A stretch of 64,000 nucleotides of DNA from Osmia lignaria lignaria (Eukaryota; Arthropoda; Insecta; Hymenoptera; Megachilidae). Every line of letters starts with the position of its first letter. Position 1 is the first letter of the stretch. The stretch covers positions 11,780,001 through 11,844,000 of the forward strand of contig NC_135035.1 of the NCBI RefSeq assembly GCF_051020975.1, written 5' to 3'. The notes beneath the pieces were generated by a model that saw only the letters and a list, made by a program, of their open reading frames with translations, did no database searches and was not told the origin of the DNA. The translations under genes and the position numbers were made by a program. Of this stretch, positions 11,501 to 20,590 are shown piece by piece.

Positions 11501-13038
11501 TCTTCTCTTCACTTTTGTGCTTATCTTCTACCTTCTCATCGGCAGATTGAGAATCTTGATACAAGATTATTGAAAGATTGAATATTTAAGAAAGAAATAT
11601 CTTACTTATGTTGGAAATATAAATTATACTCACCTTTCTTTGAACCACTATTACCCGTTATTTCAGCCATCTTCTCTTCAAAGTTTGTTACCCATCGCAC
11701 ATCGTAAACATCCATAAACGTTAATTCTGGCGTTTCCCTGCACGTAGGAAACAGCCATTCATTTTGTGGTAATGCAAATTAAATTATCATTACATTATTA
11801 CCGCGCACTTCGCCGAATCACGTCCAGGGGACTTTTCGTAAAACACCCGAATTGAGATATTTAATTCGTTCAATCGAAAAAGACGTACAGGATGATCCCC
11901 TTGCTATGCTACATAAACGTGCTTCTTTTGTCTAACGTAGCAAGAAGATCAACCTGTATGGATAAAGAACGTAATATTATGACTTACCTAAAATGGTAAT
12001 CCTGATAGACCCTCTTGATATATTGCATTTTATTCTTTTCGTATTGGTTTTTATCAACCAATTGAGGCTGTAATCTTCCAAATCGTTCTTCGATCTTCTT
12101 AGCCACTAACACCGATATTTCATTAGCTCCACGTTTATAATTAAGAGTACGCGGTAATTCCATAATAGCTCGCGATATTGTTGGAAAATGTCTATTTAGA
12201 TAAGTTATTCTGTGATTGTAACTGGTAATATGGGCCATAACAGTACGAGGATCGCCTCGTTTATCACACAAAACACATGTATAACTGGGTTCACAAGAAT
12301 CATTATCAACCAATTCTAGAAGGTATTCGAGACCAACTAGTGGAGAACTTCTGTGTCGATCCAGACTCATCTGAATCGTAGTTGTTCTAGTTATTTGGTC
12401 TTCCATGCCAGGTGGTACTGGTTCTCCAGGTGCTAGACTATCGCTAATCGCAGCCGATTGCACCGGTGGAGCTGCTTTTGGAATATCTGTTCGTTTGGAC
12501 CATAATAAAACTGGATACGGCCATTCATCTAATTTCATTTTATGACGATTACACATATTATGATTTAATAATTTATGAGCTCCAAACAGAGCAATATTAC
12601 ATATATGACACCATATATCACCATCTTCTGTTTCAGAATACACTGGCCTGAGCGTGCCATCTTCAGCCGTGACACTACTCCTCATTAAACGTTTTCGATC
12701 ATATTCTTCCTGTGAAATACAAATATCTTGTAAAATGGACAGGTAACTGTCATTCCAAGTGTATATCACAGAATGTAAAAATTTTGCATCAAAAATACAT
12801 TTTTAATAATGCACAGATCAAAATAAATACGTAAATATTGTATCTTCAAAATTTGGTAAATATGACGGTATATTTCCAAGTTTTTGAGTTTTAAAAATTA
12901 TTTCAGATTTCTTTTAAATATTAAACGTAAGTACAATCTAGTATACAATTTTTGCTATGCATTTACCTTATCTTGATCATCTTCGGTTAAATGAGAGGGG
13001 TTACGACCCTCTATATCAAGATCATCAAAGTTTTGCAT
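8558..13038 (-). CDS. Zinc-finger and RS-rich nuclear protein, CG7065-like, 5 coding exons
   Basis: Coding exons are 12967-13038, 11988-12709, 11634-11737, 11446-11554 and 8558-11279, all GT/AG with compatible phases, giving about 1242 aa. Two C2H2 fingers of the spaced U1/matrin type lie in exon 2. The first is C58-x2-C61-x12-H74-x5-H80; the second has CVLC and H-x5-H. Exon 5 carries an SR/RS block (about residues 380-430) and then two copies of a P-x-EW-x2-FWN motif 27 residues apart (FWN at about 481 and 508). After these come basic and acidic linkers, a second short RS block, and a Gln/Tyr/Pro/Gly-rich C-terminal tail ending QQQQRFY. The composition implies a nuclear RNA-binding or splicing-associated protein. 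I believe this is the gene annotated in flies as CG7065, but that identification is from memory of domain order and length. The molecular function is not established by the sequence. A 5' untranslated exon precedes it near 14.4 kb. Confidence 0.88.
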
Positions 13039-13076
13039 GACTACGCCAGGTTAATGAAAAATTCTCACCACGATTT

Positions 13077-14355
13077 CTGAAAACACAAAAAAGCTATGAT
13101 GTACAAGAAAGAGTATGATGTATGGCAAATAATGATAATATTAATAAAAGAAAATAATCGTAATATATAAAGTCAATATTACGAAAAAACAATTTTAAAC
13201 TAACAAACTATCACATACCTAATTTGTTAAAATAAAATTCTAATTTTTACAATGATAAATTATTAATGATCAATAATATCCATATTGATTATATTGCAAA
13301 CCAACCCTGCAGCAGCAGTTATCAAATTGTTCATCATTAATTAATATAATAAAGCTACAAATTTTAATAAACTATACTTACCCCCACAAAGCTGTACATA
13401 TTATATTTAAACAATTTATGTACACACATAACATTATTTAAATGTGAAGTTTCCATAAATAATGTAATTTAACATATAGCTAAAATCTGATCATAAATTT
13501 ATATTTAATACAAGACATAACAGATGTTGTAAAATATTGCTGAACAGATAGTTTCAGCAACAAAGAATACAACATCATTGACCTTTTAAATGTGTTTTAA
13601 ACAATTTATGTCTATGTACTTACACCTCTGAAAAATTTAACAGATTAGATATATTCCTAATAAGATCAATGAACATTTAATCTTTGCTGTTTAACACAAA
13701 AACTAATGTATACAAATAATCAATGTTTTGCTGGATTATAAGAGTGAATCTCCAGCTACTTACCGATGAACATAAAACCTCATATTTTCAATAATGTTTC
13801 CAGGATGCACAATAGCACAAAACATTAAATAGAGTGTATCATATAAAGACACTAATATCACGCAAAGTTAAGAACTAGAATAACTTTGCGACTTAAAAGA
13901 GAAAAAAATATAGCTGCTTATGTCAAAATGAAATTGTGTTGTATTTAATACTGACACAGCTAAAGAGGGTAATACTGTCAAATTGATTGCAACAGGAGAA
14001 TGAATGAGACATAAACAATATGTGTCTTTTATTAAGCAGTGCTTGCTTAAACAAATGATGTTGCTAATAACATAACAAAATTACGGAACGAACCTGTAAT
14101 ACACGCAACCAAAGGGTTATCGGATTGATTATAATTGCAATAACGTAAATATTACATTGGTTTCACTCGTGTTGCTAATTTTTAGCAACCAAGATTATAG
14201 ACGAATGGCGATTTCTTGACTTTAAGTTAACCCTTCATTTTCTATCAATAGTTTTTATTTTTTGTCGCCATTGAATCGTAACCTCCGAAATGCTCCGAAA
14301 GTAAAAATGAAAGGTGTACAGAAAGGTGGAAAAATGAGTAGTAGGTTTCACTTAC
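13077..14355 (-). other. 5' untranslated intron of the CG7065-like gene
   Basis: The coding exon appears to begin at 13076 after a TTTTCAG acceptor on the minus strand, 38 bases before the ATG. A strong GTAAG donor lies at 14355. The stretch in between is AT-rich and without coding potential, as expected for a first intron. A second possible donor near 13.76 kb could mark an alternative first exon. Confidence 0.5.
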
Positions 14356-14450
14356 CACGTTACCAATACACGACAATCACATTCACCAGTACTTCCTGGG
14401 TGAGCTTTTAATTCATTAATTTTTTTCCTGAGAAATCCTTTCGGCGGCCA
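14356..14450 (-). other. Probable non-coding first exon of the CG7065-like gene
   Basis: A minus-strand exon ends at 14356, immediately before GTAAGT, and would be joined to the acceptor at 13077. The upstream limit is unknown; 14450 is an estimate. It places the transcription start close to the DRE-like repeat cluster at 14.66-14.76 kb. Confidence 0.4.
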
Positions 14451-14659
14451 TATCGAAAAAGAAATACGGGATGAATGCAAATCTGCGCATGGCTGGCCTG
14501 CATATACAGTGACTACAGATGACTACAGAGCAGTGAAGCCAGAATCGTGGAACGTGGGACTACATACATACAAAGGCAAAAGACAGGGAAATGCCTTTGT
14601 TTTCGAGGGGGTATGATTTAGGGGGACTCCGCCATCTATGTAATAACGGCGGAAACTAC

Positions 14660-14760
14660 TCAGCAATTTACCGGCTGCAAGATGGTCTATCGATAAGCCG
14701 GCAATTTACCGACTGTAGGATGGTTGATCGATAAGCCGACAATGTACCGGATGTCGGGTA
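14660..14760. repeat. 38-bp tandem repeat (x3) carrying TATCGATA-type sites
   Basis: Three units beginning CAATTTACCG (14664, 14702 and a diverged copy at 14740) repeat every 38 bases. The first carries TATCGATA (14688-14695) and the second GATCGATA (14726-14733). TATCGATA is the DRE core, and CGATA is the BEAF-32 half-site, in Drosophila. The repeat sits just upstream of the CG7065-like first exon, so a promoter or boundary role is plausible. Confidence 0.7.
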
Positions 14761-15270
14761 AGTTGTCGAATAGTTTAGGCCGTTACTGTATAGATGGCGC
14801 TGGGATCAATATTCAGAGATACGTGTTTAATGACGATCTTTTTAAAATACAAGTTTGTCAAACTTGTTTAACAACAAGCAAAGAAAATAAATAAAGTAAA
14901 TTAAATAAACTCCGGAAAGAAATTAGTATACCGCCACGTACATGAAGCTAGCCGGATGGAATAATAAAATATGATTATTTTTAATTTTCCTTAGTGTATT
15001 TTGTTTGTAAATCAATTGTGATTGATTGTGAGTCTATTTTTAACGTTTGTGACAAATTAGTTCTTTTGTAATTAGCAATTTTATTTCAATCATGATGTGA
15101 GCCGAAAGTTTTTAGTAATTTTTCATAATACACAGATTTTGTGATAACTGATAACTGTAATTGATTGGAAATCGTCTGTGAATTACAAATATATCATTTT
15201 CATTGTATTCATTGTTTCTTAATTATTTACAAGTTCGTTTTATAATAAATAATTGTAGTGCGCATGCGTT

Positions 15271-15577
15271 ACAGATCCGGTCGTACCCATCACTACATCG
15301 AACAAGCGAGTTTCACCATTTGTTCGTTTTTCGTTCTTATATTTCGCTAGATTCGGTCAAACCCATCACTATCCCGAACAAGTAAGTTTCACGATTTGTT
15401 TGTTTTTCGTTCTTATATTTCGCTAGATTCGGTCAAACCCATCACTATCCCGAACAAGTGAGTTTCACGATTTGTTCGTTTTTCGTTCTTATATTTCGCT
15501 AGATTCGGTCAAACCCATCACTATTCCGAACAAGTGAGTTTCACGATTTGTTCGTTTTTCGTTCTTATATTTCGCTA
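15271..15577. repeat. 76-bp tandem repeat, about four units
   Basis: The phrase ACCCATCACTA recurs at 15285, 15361, 15437 and 15513, exactly 76 bases apart. The first unit is the most diverged, and units 2 to 4 are nearly identical. No coding content is seen. Confidence 0.93.
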
Positions 15578-16330
15578 CTTGCTTTGGGGTCCTTGAAACC
15601 CCGGTGATTTAAATTGTGTGCAGCATTACCGGTACCTTGGGGTTCCTGGTACCCCGGATGCCAAAATGTCGGTATGGAAACGGTGTTACAGGGGCATTGG
15701 GGTTCCTGACACCCCAATATGATATCATGTCGGTGTGCAGAGATAGTTATTGGCGCTTTGGGGTCCTTGACACCCCGGTGATTTAAAATTGTGTGCAGCA
15801 TTACCGGTACCTTGGGGTTCCTGGTACCCCGGATGCCAAAATGTCGGTATGGAAACGGTGTTACAGGGGCATTGGGGTTTCTGACACCCCAATATGATAT
15901 CATGTCGGTGTGCAGAGATAGTTATTGGCGCTTTGGGGTCCTTGACACCCCGGTGATTTAAAATTGTATGCAGCATTACCGGTACCTTGGGGTTCCTGGT
16001 ACCCCGGATGCCAAAATGTCGGTATGGAAACGGTGTTACAGGGGCATTGGGGTTCCTGACACCCCAATATGATATCATGTCGGTATGCAGAGATAGTTAT
16101 TGGTGCTTTGGGGTCCCTGGTACCCCGGATGCCAAAATGTCGGTATGGAAACGGTGTTACAGGTGCATTGGGGTTCCTGACACCCCAATATGATATCATG
16201 TCGGTATAAAGAGATAGTTGATGGTGCTTCGGGGTCCCTGGTACCCCGGGTGCTATATTATTGGTATGTAAAGATATCCACCGGCGTTTGGGGGTTCTTA
16301 ATACCCCAAAATGTTATCAGGTCCGTATGA
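15578..16330. repeat. 175-bp higher-order satellite-like array
   Basis: The phrase GATATCATGTCGGT recurs at 15721, 15896 and 16071 (175 bases apart) and then at 16192 (121 bases). Each 175-bp unit is made of three related subunits of about 54, 60 and 61 bp. Each subunit contains a GGGGT...ACCCC dyad. The 121-bp interval is explained by loss of the 54-bp subunit. Diverged subunits continue to about 16330. The long minus-strand open frames across it are by-products of the repeat and are not genes. Confidence 0.93.
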
Positions 16331-16542
16331 AGAGGGCACAACCAGTATAATTTTTTTCCAGAGTTTATTTAATTTACTTCATTTATTTCTTTTTGTTTAT
16401 TAAATAAGCTCATCGAAGGGGAATAACATTTATGATTATATCCCTCTTCTGGGTCTCAACCGAGGACCCTATTTATTTTACTTTTACCAGTTATTTATAT
16501 AATTTTATCCCACATTATAGGCCAAGGCCATCTTAGTATCCC

Positions 16543-16588
16543 TTACATCCCTGCATTCCTTACATTCTTACTTAATTCGTACTTAAGT
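16543..16588. repeat. Left fragment of pyrimidine-rich minisatellite
   Basis: It consists of CATCCCTTACATCCCTGCATTCC-like units, related to the array that starts at 16845. The poly(T)-headed insertion that follows separates them. Confidence 0.6.
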
Positions 16589-16844
16589 ACCCCTTTTTTT
16601 TTTTTTTTTTTTTTTTAACGTGGTGGAAATCTTCAGAAAGACACCTTCAGCCCCCCTGGGGAGGGGCCGGAGGTAGTGTGGGATTTTTACCCACTAAAAC
16701 CACCACGGTGGCCTGCACTAGGGCGGTAGGGAGGGTCCTTTGACCCTTCGCCATGTGCCAAACACCGCCGACATCGGGGGCCACACCCGATGTCGGCACT
16801 CCTCTGGCAGCGTGCAGTGGAGACCGGGGCCCCAGCCCTCGTTT
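16589..16844 (-). mobile_element. 5'-truncated non-LTR retrotransposon (LINE) 3' end
   Basis: A run of about 26 T is, on the minus strand, a poly(A) tail. The roughly 225 bases preceding it on that strand are strikingly GC-rich compared with all neighbours and contain a hairpin-like AGTGGGTAAAAATCCCACACT. This is the layout of the 3' untranslated end of a 5'-truncated insect LINE. No reverse transcriptase sequence remains. It is inserted inside the pyrimidine minisatellite, which flanks it on both sides. The clade is not assigned. Confidence 0.6.
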
Positions 16845-17095
16845 CGTTACATCTCTGCATCCCTTACACCCCTACATTCTTTTCATCCCTACCTTCCTAA
16901 CATCTCTTCATCCCTTAAAACCCTACATTATTATCACTCCTCCATTCTTTTCATCCCTACACTCTTTTCATCCCTACATTCCTTTTATCCCTACATTCCT
17001 TACATCTCTTCATCCCTTACATCCCTACATTCTTTTTATCCCTACATTCTATTCATGCCAAGTTTCCTTACACCTCTGCATTCCTTATAATAAAT
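16845..17095. repeat. Pyrimidine-rich minisatellite, left inverted arm
   Basis: Irregular 11-14-bp units of the type CATCCCTACATTCCTTACAT run through the segment. The same units occur as reverse complement at 17655-17995, so the two arrays form long inverted arms around the 93-bp array. Confidence 0.9.
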
Positions 17096-17164
17096 ATATT
17101 ACAAAGACTGCTTCGAGTAAAGGTAAGTAAAGGTAAGTAAATTTCGCGAAAATTTGAAAAAACA

Positions 17165-17600
17165 GCGCCCCCTAGCGGCAAAAATGTGAACTAAAATTTC
17201 GATGTCGAATCAGCGCCATCTGGTTTCGGAAAAAGGAACTAAACCAAGCACCATTTTTGGCCCTCTGGCGGCAAAAATGTGAACTAAAATTTCGATGTTG
17301 AATCAGCGCCATCTGGTTTTGGAAAAAAGAACTAAACCAGGCACCATTTTTGGCCCTCTGGCGGCAAAAATGTGAACTAAAATTTTGATGTCGAATCAGC
17401 GCCATCTGGTTTTGGAAAAAGGAACTAAACCAGGCACCATTTTTGGCCCTCTGGCGGCAAAAATGTGAACTAAAATTTCGATGTCGAATCAGCGCCATCT
17501 GGTTTTGGAAAAAGGAACTAAACCTTGCTCAATTTCTGGCCCTCTGGCGGCAAAAATGTGAACTAAAATGTCAAGATTGAACCAGCGCCATCTGGTGGCG
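17165..17600. repeat. 93-bp tandem array with CTCF-like motif in each unit
   Basis: The phrase AAAATGTGAACTAAAAT starts at 17181, 17274, 17367, 17460 and 17553, exactly 93 bases apart. Every unit carries AGCGCCATCTGG, which resembles the CTCF core in insects and vertebrates. The left edge has GCGCCCCCTAGCGGC and the last unit AGCGCCATCTGGTGGCG. Because 93 is a multiple of 3, a 31-residue peptide repeat stays open on the minus strand. I treat that as accidental because no start context or homology is apparent. Confidence 0.92.
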
Positions 17601-17654
17601 AAAAAAGGAACTAAATTTGTATAAAATCACAGACCTTATAGCCGCAAAAATTTC

Positions 17655-17995
17655 AGGGAGGTACTGGGATGTATGGAATGCAGGAATATAAGTGATGCAA
17701 GGATGTAAAGGATACAGGCATGTAAGGGATGCAAGGATGTAAGGGATGTTGGGATATAAAGAAGGCAGGAATGTAAGGAATGCAGAGATGTAAGGGATGT
17801 AGAGATGTGAGGAATGCAGGGATGTAAGGGATGCAGAGATGTAAAGGATGAAGAGATGTGAGGAATGTAGGGATGAAAAGAATGTAGGGATGTAAGGGAT
17901 GAAGAGATGAAAAGAATGCAGAGATGTAAAGAACGAAGACATGTAAGGAGTGTCGGAATGTAAGGGATAAAGAGATGTAAGGAATGTAGGAATGA
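17655..17995. repeat. Purine-rich minisatellite, right inverted arm
   Basis: GGAATGTAGGGATGTAAGGGATG-type units are the reverse complement of the array at 16845-17095. Stretches of more than 25 bases match between the arms, for example near 16984-17014 and 17860-17890. Confidence 0.88.
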
Positions 17996-19017
17996 TTATT
18001 ATTCCTTCCGACTAGGTTCATGCAGGTCTGCACGCCGACCTAAAATCATCTTGTGGTGTTAGGGACCCCCAGTACGGGTGGTACTATGTATACCGACATT
18101 ATGGCCGTAGATCATAATGAGATAAGTTTATTGGCTCAGGGGAAATCTGACTGACTGAGTTCAATTCGCGTATACACGATGCGACAAATTGGAATTAAAA
18201 TTACAGAAAAGACAAAGTGAAATTCTTGAATTTGTATTAATAAAACTTTATTTAATATCGATATACATTGGGCTTTAAGTGTTACATGCACACATATTTA
18301 TTTATTTATTTATTTAATTATTTATAATTAATTATTTACAAGGGTCACATTTTCGCATAATTAATTAAAATAGAATTATTACAATAAACTATAAAGTGAA
18401 TCAAACAACAATAAATCGGACATTAAGCATCCGTGGTTCTTTCCTCGCGAAATTGCGTGCACGAGGTGGCGAGTTCGATGGCAAGTTCTCCATTACGATT
18501 GAGCTGACTACTTACATTTCGCGCACGTTCCTCGTGGATGCTTTTCTATACACACATAATGGTAGTCGTTTTTACCTTTGTCAGGTATGGCACTTGACGC
18601 TTTCATTCATTCGCGTTCGTTGAACGCGTGTAAATATTTTTCTAAATCAAACGCATGTTCAGTTTTCCGAGTGACGCCTGAAAAATTCGTGTTTCTCTCT
18701 AGATGGTACTTACAATTAAGGCGACTTCTGGTCCTTTTGATGGATCTTCTGGATCCTCAGATCGTGTAATAGATATCGGAAGTCGTTGAAAACCTAACCT
18801 TGAATGACCTGCTTTTTTATTCTAGGCCATTATCATTACATTTAAAATGATATTACTAGATAATTGTCTAATCATCACATAGTGTTAGTTCGTTGGATAA
18901 ATGCAAACGCTGATAGGTCATACGTCTCAACGATTCCTCGACCATCTCACGATCATTGAAATTCGATATTTTGTCCAAAAATAACGATATCATTTTTTAA
19001 ATAAATGGTTAAAGCGA
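17996..19017 (-). other. Downstream flank and 3' untranslated region of foraging
   Basis: The sequence at 18030-18110 contains a diverged inverted relative of the 175-bp satellite (GGGACCCCC and TACCGACATTATGG). An ATTT/TTTA microsatellite lies at about 18295-18316. The remainder to the stop codon at 19018 is probably the for 3' untranslated region. No separate gene is supported. Confidence 0.5.
18247..18252 (-). terminator. Candidate polyadenylation signal of foraging
   Basis: A minus-strand AATAAA lies about 770 bases after the for stop codon. A second hexamer is at 18127-18132, and the microsatellite at 18.3 kb also creates several. The choice among them cannot be made from sequence. Confidence 0.35.
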
Positions 19018-20590
19018 TTAGAAGTCATTGTCCCATCCTGATACATCGTCAGGAGGTGGTGGGTCGGAATCTGGAGGATACTCGTCGAAGTTCGCTGTGT
19101 CAGTAGCATTTTGGACTCGTGGCATGATTGGGGGTTCTAGAGTCCTCGCTCTTAGACCTTCCCAGTTGAAGCCATCGAACCATCTATGCAAATGAAAATA
19201 AATATTAATAAAATACTTATTTATTTTAATTTAAATATGTGGTTTATGTATTTAAGGCGCATACTTATGCTTTTGTATTTCGCTAATTCCGCCTTTTTGG
19301 TAACCAAGACGTTCTGCTGCATTGTCCCTTAAAATAAAATAAATAAATAAATAAATAAATAAAATATTATTTTTACTGGGGCGATTATATGGAAACTAAA
19401 TATTTTCGTCTAGATTATCAATTATTTGTCTTATTAGAAATTTCAATTATTTATAAACTAAGAGTGATTAATCTTTTAATTTTATTATTACCTGCAGAGT
19501 TTTTTTATTAACGCGGTTGCATTTCGCGTGATGGATCTTGGGAATTCAATGGCGTCAATTCCTTTTAGAATAATATTGTAAGTTTTCATTGGATCACCTC
19601 CAGTGAAGGGTGGCGTCCCCGTCAAAAGTTCAAACATAAGAACACCTAGAGACCAATAATCAGCGCTAATATCGTGTCCTTTATTTAAAATAATTTCCGG
19701 TGCAACGTATTCCGGTGTTCCACAGAAAGTCCATGTTTTTCTTCCATGATCCAAACGTTTGGCAAAACCGAAATCGACTAACTTAACGTATCTGAAAAAA
19801 CATATCAGTGTTCAATGTTAAATCTACTTGATTTCTCTTCTTTTTAAATTAATTCAAACAATGAACAGAAGAAAATAGGCGTAGCCTTACATTAACGAAT
19901 TATAATTAGAAAACAAAGAATAATAATAATGTATGGAGCATGCTAAACTACAATAATACTTTTGCAATTGCTGAATCTCATGAAAAGAGATACTTACACA
20001 ACTGTATTTTAAGAAGCATACCAAACAAATGTGTTAGCATGTTGATTTAAAATATAGTATTAATAAGATACGATGTATGTACACGTAAGTATAATAAGTG
20101 AATTCATTCATTATTAGTTTAAATCCATTAAGAATTCTCTTACCCTTGGCTATCCAATAACAGATTTTCCGGTTTGAGATCCCTATAAATGATGTTCCTT
20201 GAATGAAGATAATCGAATGCTTCTACAACACAGGCGGTATAAAATCTCGTCGTGCTATCATCAAAATGTCCTTTGTCCCTGAGGACGGTCCATAATTCGC
20301 CACCAAGGCAAGCTTCCATCAGCATGTAGAGATACTTCCGGTCTTTGAAGGTCTTGAACAGTTTCACGATGAAGTCACAATCAGCCTCGCCCATGATTCT
20401 CTTTTCAGACATGATATGCTGTTGCTGTCGCGTTTCTACAATCTGAGCCTTCTTCATCTGTTTAAGGGCGAAGGATCTCGAGTTGTCACCCGCTATTTGA
20501 ACTAATTCGACTCTTCCGAACCCACCCACGCCTAGGGTGGCCAGAGGTCGAAGATCTTGCAGCCTTAAGTCTCTAAATTCCTCGTTCAAC
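19018..20590 (-). CDS. for: foraging kinase-domain exons (part of for)
   Basis: Four exons (20144-20590, 19492-19791, 19265-19327, 19018-19183) encode the whole catalytic domain and the C-terminal tail shared by all isoforms. The first holds the glycine loop GVGGFGRV, the ATP-binding Lys and the catalytic loop YRDLKPEN. The second holds DFG, the TWTFCGTPEYVAPE activation segment and the region through KKLCR. The third is only 63 bases and encodes the DNAAERLGYQKGG segment. The last encodes the FDGFNWEGL block and the terminal PPPPDDVSGWDNDF. Introns inside this part are short (81-352 bases). Confidence 0.95.

Noticed and set aside
15565..16199. Overlapping ~100-codon minus-strand frames repeating MISYWGVRNPNAPV-like sequence
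   Set aside because: They lie entirely in the 175-bp array. The period is not a multiple of 3, so the frames break and shift at each unit. They are repeat by-products.
16740..17130. Ser/Leu/His/Pro-rich plus-strand frames
   Set aside because: They are translations of the pyrimidine minisatellite and the LINE tail; low complexity with no homology.
17172..17498. 31-residue peptide repeat on the minus strand (RHRNFSSHFCRQRAKNG)
   Set aside because: It is open only because the unit is 93 bp. It has no start context, splice link or homology. It is kept as a feature of the repeat, not a gene.
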